NCBI GenBank assembly: GCA_964383905.1
Contig: CAYLJO010000244.1
Span: forward strand, 1 to 8,864
DNA: 8,864 nt
DNA from: CAYLJO01 sp964383905
Lineage (GTDB): Bacteria > Acidobacteriota > Blastocatellia > Pyrinomonadales > Pyrinomonadaceae
Direction: 5' to 3'
Shown: positions 1 to 5,870 of the stretch, piece after piece
Position numbering within the stretch: the first letter of the stretch is position 1
How the letters are laid out: every line of letters starts with the position of its first letter
The notes under the pieces: model-generated
What the model saw: only the letters and a program-made list of their open reading frames with translations
The model's database searches: none
What the model was told of the DNA's origin: nothing
Translations under genes and position numbers: made by a program

Positions 1-197
1 ATTTGTTCATCTGTCAAGTTTATCATTGCTCTCTTCTCTGCGTAACATCAGTTAACTAAAGCTAATACGGCAGATTAAGTTCGCATAATCCCTTCGTTCA
101 TTTCCATTATCGCTAAGTTTTCCTCCACTCATAGCAGTCGGGCTGAGAGACGCATAGCGCGCCGAAGAAACTGGCGCACGATGCTTCTATCGCTTGT
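1..197. other. Left-edge non-coding stretch
   Basis: This stretch lies beyond the stop codon of the MFS gene. It is more A+T-rich than the genes beside it. I found only very short open frames, for example a minus-strand frame of about 10 codons near 110-80, and none has a convincing ribosome binding site. A weak 5-bp GC hairpin (GCGCC near 160, GGCGC near 175) has no following T-run, so I do not call it a terminator. It may be the intergenic spacer before the next gene, which would lie outside the window. Confidence 0.5.
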
Positions 198-1790
198 TCA
201 ATCCTCGGAAGTTAATTGCCCTACACGACCTTCGACCAAAGCCCAAGCGGCGAGTGCGCTCAAGCAGGCAAGTCCGGCGCTGATGTATGTGGTGAGGCGG
301 AAGCCTGCGACAAATGATTCGCCGATGACTTGTTTGATCGCAACTCGTTTCTCGCCGCTCACCATGTCCGGCACTTTCATGCCCGCGAGACTGCCGCGCC
401 CATTTTCAAGTTGCGTGCGCGCCTCTGATGACAGGTCAAGCGTCGCCAGCCGCCGCTCGAAGTTTGTGGCGAAGGCGTGTGCCATGAGGATCCCGAAGAC
501 CGCGACGGCGAGCAACCCGGCGGTGCGCGAGACGGCATTGTTTATCCCCGAAGCGACACCAGCGTGATCTCCCTTCACAGCGTTCATCACGGTAGTCGTC
601 AGTGGGGCGACACTTGTCGCCATGCCGAGACCGAGTATGACTATCGCGGGGAAGAACGTCGTCCAATATCTCCCACCCACGCCGGGCAGCGCGAACAGCG
701 CGAATCCGAGTGCGGCGATGACCGGCCCGATCACCAGAGGCAGCTTCGCGCCGTATCGCGTCACGAGTCCGCCCGACCAACGCGACAGTAAGAACATAAT
801 CAGGATCAAGGGCAGCAGTGCGGCACCGGCAGCGGTCGCCGAGTAGCCCTGCACCTGTATGAGATTCAATGGCAGGAAGAAGAGCGTCGCCCCGAGTCCA
901 CCGTACAGAAGTAGCGTCAGCAGGTTCGCACCGCTGAAATTCTTTGAGCGGAAGAGCGCCAGCGGCACCATAGGATTTTGCGTGCGCGCCTCGACCGCGA
1001 AAAATAACAGGAGCGCGAGCGCGCCGCCCGTGAATGCTACGAGCACTGCCCTGTGGCCGAAGCCTAACGTGGGGGCTTCGATCAGGCCATAGACGAGAGC
1101 GCCCAATCCCACGGTTGTGAGTCCGGCGCCGACCCAATCCAAGCCATGCGCGCCCGCCTCCTCGCGGCTCTCCGGCACGCGCCGGAAGACGATCATGATG
1201 ACGATGATCGCCAGCGGGAGATTGATGAAGAAGACTGCGCGCCATGAGATGTGTTCGATCAGCCAGCCGCCGATGACCGGCCCGACGGCGGCGGTGATAG
1301 CGCTAGCGCCAGACCACGTCCCGATGGCCTGCCCACGATCTTCTTCGCTGAATGAGGCGCTGATGATCGCCAGACTCCCCGGCACGAGGAGCGCCGCGCC
1401 CACTCCCTGCGCCCCGCGCGCGATGATCAGTTGACTGACGTTCGGCACCAGCCCGCACCAGACGGAAGCGAGGGCGAAGAGTCCGACGCCCGCGGCAAAG
1501 ACGAGCCGTCGCCCGTAGAGATCGCCCAGCGAGCCGCCGACCAGCAGGAGCGCGGCGAGAAAAAGCGAGTAAGCCTCGACGACCCATTGCACATCGGCGA
1601 TGGTCGCGGCCAAACCCTTCTGTAGCGCTGGCAAGGCTACGTTGACCACCGTGCCATCAATGAAGGCCATGCTTGAGCCTAAGATCGTCGCGGCCAGAAC
1701 CCACCGTCCGGCGGATTTGCTACAGGGAGCGACAGCTTCTTTCGAGGGGATGATCGCTTCGTCGCAGGGCGGTTTGGCAATATTAACCAT
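198..1790 (-). CDS. DHA2-type (EmrB/QacA-like) MFS drug efflux transporter
   Basis: This is a proton-driven inner-membrane multidrug exporter of the 14-helix major facilitator subfamily, 530 residues from the ATG at 1790. Family motifs visible in order are D45 followed by GTVVNVALP in helix 1, GSLGDLYGRR (about 86-95, the loop 2-3 motif A), RGAQGVGAA (about 125-133), GPVIGGWL (about 170-177, antiporter motif C) and WRAVFFINLP (about 183-192). The length is near the family norm and the C-terminus ends in a hydrophobic helix plus a short polar tail, so it appears complete. The start is uncertain: neither this ATG nor an in-frame TTG at 1832 has a clear Shine-Dalgarno. I prefer the ATG because it leaves a typical short cytoplasmic N-terminus. 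It follows the hydrolase gene after roughly 145 bases, so it could be on the same transcript. No EmrA-like adaptor or regulator is visible, and the substrate cannot be inferred. Confidence 0.93.
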   Translation of the reverse strand: MVNIAKPPCDEAIIPSKEAVAPCSKSAGRWVLAATILGSSMAFIDGTVVNVALPALQKGLAATIADVQWVVEAYSLFLAALLLVGGSLGDLYGRRLVFAAGVGLFALASVWCGLVPNVSQLIIARGAQGVGAALLVPGSLAIISASFSEEDRGQAIGTWSGASAITAAVGPVIGGWLIEHISWRAVFFINLPLAIIVIMIVFRRVPESREEAGAHGLDWVGAGLTTVGLGALVYGLIEAPTLGFGHRAVLVAFTGGALALLLFFAVEARTQNPMVPLALFRSKNFSGANLLTLLLYGGLGATLFFLPLNLIQVQGYSATAAGAALLPLILIMFLLSRWSGGLVTRYGAKLPLVIGPVIAALGFALFALPGVGGRYWTTFFPAIVILGLGMATSVAPLTTTVMNAVKGDHAGVASGINNAVSRTAGLLAVAVFGILMAHAFATNFERRLATLDLSSEARTQLENGRGSLAGMKVPDMVSGEKRVAIKQVIGESFVAGFRLTTYISAGLACLSALAAWALVEGRVGQLTSED

Positions 1791-1936
1791 TCCGTGAAAA
1801 TCAATGTCCGCGTAACTGCTCAGACGCTGCAATTGTTCGTCACGTCAATAACACCTCATCGTATCTATTCTCGCACGGCAGTCACAGCTTTTCTCCGGTC
1901 GAAACTGTTTTCATCGCCGTTCGCTATGTTGATCCC

Positions 1937-2857
1937 TCAACTTCCGAAAAATTTCTTTAGTGCGGCTTTCGTTTCCGCCGGGCGTTCTTCCATCAGCCAA
2001 TGACCGGTGTCGTTTAGCTTTATCGCCGTGACATTGTCGGCAACCATCTTGGCTTGAGCTTCGAGCACGTCGCCCATCGACTTATCTCCCGTAATCACCA
2101 GGACTGGCATCGGCAATTTTTGAGCAGCAAACCTCCGGTTGTCTTCAGCGTCCTGTTTGTCGAACGCCTTGAAGTATTCAAACGCCGCGCGCATCGCTCC
2201 ATCCTGCGCGTAAGCCTTGGCGTACATTTGACGCTCATTTTCAGAGAACGGCTTCGGATTCGCCGACATTTCATCCCAGAAGTGCGTGAGAAAGATTCGC
2301 TCGCGCCCCCGCACCAGTTCGAGCGACATCCGGCTGTCAACGAAGTGGAAATGCCAGAGCCTCGGGTCGTTGTAAATCTTCTCCCACACGTCACCGATGC
2401 CCGGAATCGGTGCTTCAAGAAGGGCGAGCTTGTTGACTTCGCTCGGGTACTGCGCCGCGTAAGCGTAAGCGACCATCAGACCGATGTCGTGCCCGACCAA
2501 ATCTATTCGCTCGTAGCCGAGACTCTTGACGAGTTCATGAATGTCAACCGCCGCCCTCTTTTTGTCGTAGCCTGACGGGGGCCGCGACGAGTCGCCGAGG
2601 CCGCGTAAATCTGGGGCGATGACCGTGTAGTCTCTGCCGAATTCTTCAAAGAGCGGAACCCACATCCGCGCAGTATCACCGAACCCGTGGAGCAGGACGA
2701 GCGGTGTTTTCCCCGTCCCGGATTTCAGATAATGAATCCTGACACCGTTCACGTTCGCCGTCTGCGATTGATAATCTTTACTTTGCGCAAAGACAGTCGC
2801 GCCGAAAATTAAAGCCAGCATAAAGGCAGGGCAGATGCGCCTGAATCTTTCAGCCAT
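1937..2857 (-). CDS. Exported alpha/beta hydrolase, epoxide hydrolase/dehalogenase type
   Basis: This 306-residue alpha/beta-fold hydrolase has an N-terminal Sec signal peptide: basic MAERFRR, a hydrophobic core at about 8-22, and likely cleavage after FA at 24. It is therefore probably periplasmic. Catalytic features are an oxyanion HGFGDT (57-62), APDLRGLGDS (81-90), the nucleophile elbow VGHDIG with Asp124 instead of Ser, an acidic residue in TGD (Asp258), and the base in TGHW (His286). An Asp nucleophile is characteristic of epoxide hydrolases and haloalkane/haloacid dehalogenases, which form an ester intermediate. The cap region (about 150-235) contains Trp168, Trp194, Tyr212 and Tyr216. 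The Arg residues that follow the nucleophile in fluoroacetate dehalogenases (HDRGAR) are absent (HDIGLM here), so that specificity is unlikely. The start is set by AAGGAGG at 2864-2870, six bases before the ATG. The substrate is unknown. Confidence 0.92.
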   Translation of the reverse strand: MAERFRRICPAFMLALIFGATVFAQSKDYQSQTANVNGVRIHYLKSGTGKTPLVLLHGFGDTARMWVPLFEEFGRDYTVIAPDLRGLGDSSRPPSGYDKKRAAVDIHELVKSLGYERIDLVGHDIGLMVAYAYAAQYPSEVNKLALLEAPIPGIGDVWEKIYNDPRLWHFHFVDSRMSLELVRGRERIFLTHFWDEMSANPKPFSENERQMYAKAYAQDGAMRAAFEYFKAFDKQDAEDNRRFAAQKLPMPVLVITGDKSMGDVLEAQAKMVADNVTAIKLNDTGHWLMEERPAETKAALKKFFGS

Positions 2858-2863
2858 TTGATT

Positions 2864-2870
2864 CCTCCTT
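2864..2870 (-). promoter_or_regulatory. Strong Shine-Dalgarno of the exported hydrolase
   Basis: On the minus strand AAGGAGG precedes the ATG at 2857 by six bases, close to the ideal anti-16S match. It fixes the start of the hydrolase and thereby its signal peptide. A TATATA stretch a little further upstream (about 2882-2887) could be part of a -10 box, but no good -35 partner is visible. Confidence 0.8.
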
Positions 2871-2910
2871 TGAAAGACGGATATATAGCCTGGCGAAATT
2901 CAAAATGCGC

Positions 2911-3072
2911 TTATGCCAGGATCTGGTCGCGCAGACCGCCGTAGCCTATTGCACGGGGGAACTCGGCGAGCAGACCGCCGTGGGCCCCCACCTTATCCTC
3001 CGTCACCTTCCCATTTGTATTGCCGAAGCCCAACACCCGTTGCACTCTCCATACGCCTCGGTCTGGTTTCAT
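2911..3072 (-). CDS. Small unknown protein (53 aa) overlapping the repeat-protein gene
   Basis: This ORF begins with an ATG that shares four bases (ATGA) with the stop codon of the upstream repeat-protein gene, and ends at TAA 53 codons later. I do not recognise the product. The protein starts MKPDRGVWRV, carries GFGNTNGKVTEDKVGAHGG in the middle and ends in GYGGLRDQILA. It is soluble-looking, rich in Gly, with no membrane segment or signal peptide. A 12-base direct repeat (2931-2942 and 2970-2981) is spaced 39 bases, a whole number of codons, so both copies encode the same GGL tripeptide after His or Tyr. No independent Shine-Dalgarno is visible, so expression would depend on coupling. It ends 53 bases before the hydrolase start. 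It could be a real small protein, a remnant of a longer gene, or a chance frame. Confidence 0.4.
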   Translation of the reverse strand: MKPDRGVWRVQRVLGFGNTNGKVTEDKVGAHGGLLAEFPRAIGYGGLRDQILA

Positions 3073-3338
3073 GATGAGATCTTGTGATCGACAGTGTTGC
3101 CGGGTAGCTTGAGCGAGTCACTCACGGTGACTTCGGCGGCGCGCAGCCGTGTCACGGTCAGGTCCTGAATCTCGAGGGATTTGAATTCGGCGCGCTCGAC
3201 CGCGAGGCGGCGAATCCTCAACCGTCCGATGGCTAATGCGCCGATGGCGAATGCGCCGAATGCGACCGCGCCGAACGCAGTGGCTATCATTGCCATGCCG
3301 TTGACGCCAACACTTTTTGAACTACTGAGTTCCTTCAT
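3069..3338 (-). CDS. Small pentapeptide-type repeat protein (89 aa)
   Basis: After a polar and then hydrophobic N-terminus (residues 1-20), residues 21 to about 75 form eleven consecutive five-residue units: AFGAV, AFGAF, AIGAL, AIGRL, RIRRL, AVERA, EFKSL, EIQDL, TVTRL, RAAEV, TVSDS. Positions 2 and 5 are mostly hydrophobic, the spacing expected for a right-handed quadrilateral beta-helix of the pentapeptide-repeat kind, though the canonical A(D/N)LXX signature is not followed. The first units are almost purely apolar and the later ones charged, giving a polarity gradient. About eleven units would make just under three helical coils. AAAGGAG at 3347-3353, eight bases before the ATG, supports the start. 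The stop overlaps a 53-codon ORF (ATGA). Similar Ala/Gly-rich small proteins are usually annotated as hypothetical. The role is unknown; a small structural or membrane-associated protein is only a guess. Confidence 0.72.
   Translation of the reverse strand: MKELSSSKSVGVNGMAMIATAFGAVAFGAFAIGALAIGRLRIRRLAVERAEFKSLEIQDLTVTRLRAAEVTVSDSLKLPGNTVDHKISS
3226..3285. repeat. 15-base in-frame tandem repeats inside the small repeat protein
   Basis: Four adjacent 15-base units begin at 3226, 3241, 3256 and 3271. The first two (CCGATGGCTAATGCG and CCGATGGCGAATGCG) differ at one base; the other two are more degenerate. Each equals one five-residue unit of the protein on the opposite strand (AFGAV through AIGAL/AIGRL). 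The near-identity of two units suggests recent duplication or homogenisation, and the array could change length by slippage. Confidence 0.75.
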
Positions 3339-3366
3339 ATATCACACTCCTTTACTCCGGTAAGAG

Positions 3367-3387
3367 CCGGGATACGCCGAGTCCCGG
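3367..3387. other. Inverted repeat between the DUF1275 and repeat-protein genes
   Basis: CCGGGA at 3367-3372 and TCCCGG at 3382-3387 form a perfect 6-bp GC-rich stem with a 9-base loop, 45-65 bases after the DUF1275 stop codon in its direction of transcription. There is no T-run on either side, so it is not a standard intrinsic terminator. It could stabilise the 3' end of the message or be incidental. Confidence 0.3.
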
Positions 3388-3432
3388 GTGTGGCATGCGA
3401 GCTCCTTTGATCAGATCGACGGCAAATTGCCC

Positions 3433-4158
3433 CTACCGCAATACCACCGCCGCCCCAGCCAGCACTACGGCCGGTAACCAGGCCCACTCCCCCAACAATG
3501 ACACCGCCACGGCGCCCCCAAGACAGCCTGCAAAGAAGCCGGCGACCACCTTCAAGCTCTTGTTCAGCCGCTCACCGGCCCCCTCCGTCAGCGGCCGACC
3601 CGGCGACAGCCTGTCCAGAAGCGACAACACCGTGTCGGTCAAGTTGCCGGTCATTACACCCGTCGAGGGCGCGCCGGCCACGGCGAGGCGCATGAGAGCG
3701 AACTGACATGCCATTGCAGAAACAGCGATCATCGCGACGACCATCGCCATCAAGCCATGCGGATAGGCGGCCGGATTGTAGATGACGCTGAGAACCAGGA
3801 CGCCGGTGAGCAGCAGGAATTGCACAACGAGCAGCGGCCGGGCCAGGGCCGGCCCGCGCCTTTCCAACGCCTTGGCAATCCGCCAAACGGCGGCGACCGC
3901 CGCGGCGAAGACGGGGGCCGCCAGGACCTGGGCGATGGTGGTCGGGCGGCCGCGCACCAGCAAAGCCGCGATCACCACGAGGTTGCCGGTGACGTGCGCG
4001 GTGAAGAGCCCGAGGCTCAAATACCCGATCACATCGGCCATGCCCGCGACCACGCTGAGCAGAGGCGGCAGCCGCCTCTCAAATCGCGCCAACCCGGGCG
4101 GGTCGTTTGACGGATAGGGCCTGGGATGCGGGGTGCTGGATTCTAAAGATAGGGCCAT
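3433..4158 (-). CDS. DUF1275 (YoaK-like) integral membrane protein
   Basis: This 241-residue inner-membrane protein of the DUF1275/YoaK family has an unknown biochemical role. The family hallmark is seen twice: GLFTAHVTGNLV (50-61) near the N-terminus and TGVMTGNLTDT (166-176) in the second half, an internal pseudo-repeat of two helical halves. About six or seven hydrophobic segments follow a 30-residue Pro-rich cytoplasmic start: roughly 31-55, 56-70, 80-95, 108-128, 134-160, 203-222 and 226-241. The C-terminus stops immediately after the last helix. The ATG at 4158 has GGAGG four bases upstream. The gene begins 13 bases after the stop of the ThrE-like exporter, so the two are almost certainly cotranscribed and possibly coupled. 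Codon third positions are strongly G/C, as in the exporter and more so than in the flanking genes. Confidence 0.9.
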   Translation of the reverse strand: MALSLESSTPHPRPYPSNDPPGLARFERRLPPLLSVVAGMADVIGYLSLGLFTAHVTGNLVVIAALLVRGRPTTIAQVLAAPVFAAAVAAVWRIAKALERRGPALARPLLVVQFLLLTGVLVLSVIYNPAAYPHGLMAMVVAMIAVSAMACQFALMRLAVAGAPSTGVMTGNLTDTVLSLLDRLSPGRPLTEGAGERLNKSLKVVAGFFAGCLGGAVAVSLLGEWAWLPAVVLAGAAVVLR

Positions 4159-4171
4159 CTTCCCTCCGCGC

Positions 4172-5419
4172 TCAACACTCTGACCGCGCTACGCCGTCCA
4201 TGAGGCGATCGATGGTGATCTTCGGGGCAATGAGACCGAAGCTCATCGCTAAAACGATCGTAAGGGCGGTGATGCCGTCGGCGATCGTTCCACCTAAGAG
4301 CGGCAATGTCGTATGCGAGTTGTCGGCAAGCTCGAGGAGACCGCCCGCCATCCTGAACAGGAAGACGCCGGGCAACATCGACACCACCGAGGCAAAGCCG
4401 ACGGCCGCGAAGGGCAGGTGATAACGGTGGGCGACCGGGGTGAGGATCAGCCCGGCGACCAGAGAGGCCACGAACGCGCCGGTCGTGACGCTTGCGCCGG
4501 CCGCCAGTGCCCACCACCTCAGGGCATGGGCCAGGGTTCCGACCGCGACCGGCCAGCCCAGCATACGCAAGGGCGTCGAGTAGAATATGCTATAGGCGGC
4601 AACGGCGACGCCGGCGGCGATCATGTCGAGCCATAGGCTCACAGGTCTGCCGGGCTCTTCCACCGGCAGGGAGACCTTGAGTAGACCCAGTCCAAGGAGC
4701 AGTCCGGCTGAGATCGCCAGAATTATCAGGCCGGCGTAGATTAGTCGGGAGGCGCCGAGAGGTAGGCGCACCGCGGCGAGGTCCATCATGGCGTTGAGCA
4801 CATGCGGCCCCGGCACCAGGATCATGCATGGGCAGACGGCGATGAGGCGCAGGGGCGAACTCAGTTGATAGCGAACTGCCAGCGCGCCGATGACGCCAGC
4901 CAGCAGTGCCGCGCAGAACGGCTGCAGCAGTGGGTTAGCGCTGTAGTGCGCCAGGGCGCGACGCAGAACGGCACCGATCCCCGCGCTGGCAACTATAATC
5001 AGAACTGAAGTGACATGCTGGACGCCAAAGATCACCGACAGTGCCGCCGCGCACGCCGCCGCCGCGAGCGTGAACAGCCAGGTCGGCGCCGGCGGCAGAT
5101 GCGAAATCGCGCTGATCGCCTTCAGTGCCGCAGGTGGAGCAAGCCGGACTGCGCCGACCTCATCGATTGCCCGCATGGCCTCGGCCACGCGTTCCATATC
5201 CACCCCGGTGGGATCGACCACCGCAACCGAGACGATTCTGGCGCCCCCGTCTCCGGCCTGAAGTTCCAGCTCTCCCCAACGAAGAATGACCCTGGCGCAG
5301 AGATTAAGCTTGTTGCCGAGCCGCTCGGTTGCCGCCAGCGTCTCGTCCGTGGACTGGCCATTGACGTGCAACACTCGAGCGAAGGCGAGGACGAGATCGG
5401 ACCGTTCCTGCAAACTCAT
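4172..5419 (-). CDS. ThrE-type threonine/serine exporter family membrane protein
   Basis: This 415-residue protein (from the ATG at 5419) has the architecture of the single-chain ThrE family: an N-terminal DUF1212-like domain and a C-terminal DUF3815-like domain, which together export threonine and serine in characterised Corynebacterium members. The soluble N-terminus carries VNGQSTDETLAATERLG (19-35) and RWGELELQ (47-54), both typical of the family. About ten hydrophobic segments run from 113 to the end. CPCMILVPGPHVLNAMMDL (196-214) is the conserved Pro-Gly signature of the first membrane half, and MLPGVFLFR (348-356) its counterpart in the second. An open frame extends upstream to ATG 5497 or TTG 5500, but family proteins start near MSLQER, and the extension would run through the palindrome at 5444-5463, so I choose 5419; its Shine-Dalgarno is weak. 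Actual substrate specificity is not demonstrated. Confidence 0.88.
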   Translation of the reverse strand: MSLQERSDLVLAFARVLHVNGQSTDETLAATERLGNKLNLCARVILRWGELELQAGDGGARIVSVAVVDPTGVDMERVAEAMRAIDEVGAVRLAPPAALKAISAISHLPPAPTWLFTLAAAACAAALSVIFGVQHVTSVLIIVASAGIGAVLRRALAHYSANPLLQPFCAALLAGVIGALAVRYQLSSPLRLIAVCPCMILVPGPHVLNAMMDLAAVRLPLGASRLIYAGLIILAISAGLLLGLGLLKVSLPVEEPGRPVSLWLDMIAAGVAVAAYSIFYSTPLRMLGWPVAVGTLAHALRWWALAAGASVTTGAFVASLVAGLILTPVAHRYHLPFAAVGFASVVSMLPGVFLFRMAGGLLELADNSHTTLPLLGGTIADGITALTIVLAMSFGLIAPKITIDRLMDGVARSEC

Positions 5420-5443
5420 CACCGTACACCCAAACCTTACTCT

Positions 5444-5463
5444 CAAAAAGCGATCGCTTTTTG
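5444..5463. terminator. 20-base perfect palindrome, possible bidirectional terminator or operator
   Basis: CAAAAAGCGATCGCTTTTTG is perfectly self-complementary, and the flanks add TCTC (5441-5444) against GAGA (5464-5467) with one base out of register. It lies 45 bases after the stop of the cupin gene and 25 bases before the chosen start of the ThrE-like gene. A-tracts and T-tracts on either side of a GC core suit a bidirectional intrinsic terminator for the mqo-cupin transcript, although the core is short (GC-GATC-GC). The GCGATCGC core equals the cyanobacterial HIP1 octamer, but one copy here does not make that meaningful. A repressor operator for the exporter gene is the alternative. Confidence 0.4.
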
Positions 5464-5507
5464 GAGATTGGCGTCCGTTTGACCAACACTGATCCATCAA
5501 GCATGCT

Positions 5508-5870
5508 TTATGCGTGATCCGGTATGAAATGAGTATCCGCGCCTTCCTTGAAGACTACGTAAGCCCGCTTCCATGGCTCGTCGTTGATTAAACGCCACTT
5601 ATGGCCGGAGCCCGTGTGATCCACCGCCAGCAGGACATCACCCGGATGGATCGTGAATGTCTCGCCGCCGACCGTTGTAAATTCCAGGACACCAGCCAAC
5701 GTAATGACGTATTGAGGGACGGGATCGTTGTGCCAGTCAAACGATGAATGTGCTGGCGTCTCCTTGAAGAGGATAGATTCCGCTTCGACCAATGCGCCCC
5801 CGCTCACGCTCCCACGTACCACGTGGGAATTTCCGTCAGGACCAGTATAGAGACGATATGCTCGGATCAT
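5508..5870 (-). CDS. Small single-domain cupin protein (120 aa)
   Basis: This 120-residue protein is one cupin beta-barrel. The first cupin motif region holds HSSFDWHNDPVPQYVITLAG (41-60), with His41, His47 and Glu63 as possible metal ligands, and the second holds FTIHPGDVLLAVDHTGSGHKWRL (72-94), with His75, His85 and His90. The HPGD turn is typical of cupins. The ATG at 5870 overlaps the TGA stop of mqo as ATGA, so translation should be coupled to mqo; a longer open frame reaching up to 6203 is only the shadow of mqo. Cupins range from enzymes to sensors, and nothing here shows which. The coupling suggests a role with malate oxidation or its regulation, but that is inference. There is no signal peptide, so it is probably cytoplasmic. 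Confidence 0.85.
   Translation of the reverse strand: MIRAYRLYTGPDGNSHVVRGSVSGGALVEAESILFKETPAHSSFDWHNDPVPQYVITLAGVLEFTTVGGETFTIHPGDVLLAVDHTGSGHKWRLINDEPWKRAYVVFKEGADTHFIPDHA

Noticed and set aside
436..1245. Minus-strand open frame of 269 codons inside the MFS gene
   Set aside because: It overlaps the MFS transporter in another frame, is Arg/Gly-rich with no domain, and is a G+C-driven shadow.
2054..2575. Plus-strand open frame of 173 codons opposite the hydrolase gene
   Set aside because: The opposite strand has full catalytic motifs of an alpha/beta hydrolase; this frame has none and no ribosome binding site.
2931..2981. 12-base direct repeat as a possible mobile-element or CRISPR signature
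   Set aside because: Only two copies exist, spaced by whole codons inside a small ORF, and no target duplication, spacer array or transposase accompanies them.
2905..3087. Plus-strand open frame of 60 codons
   Set aside because: It lies opposite the 53-codon minus-strand ORF and the end of the repeat gene, with no Shine-Dalgarno or recognisable motif.
5451..5457. HIP1-like GCGATCGC core as evidence for a cyanobacterium
   Set aside because: A single copy in this window is not the high iteration that defines HIP1.
5420..5500. N-terminal extension of the ThrE-like protein to 5497 or 5500
   Set aside because: The extra residues have no family match, would encode the palindrome, and lack a ribosome binding site.
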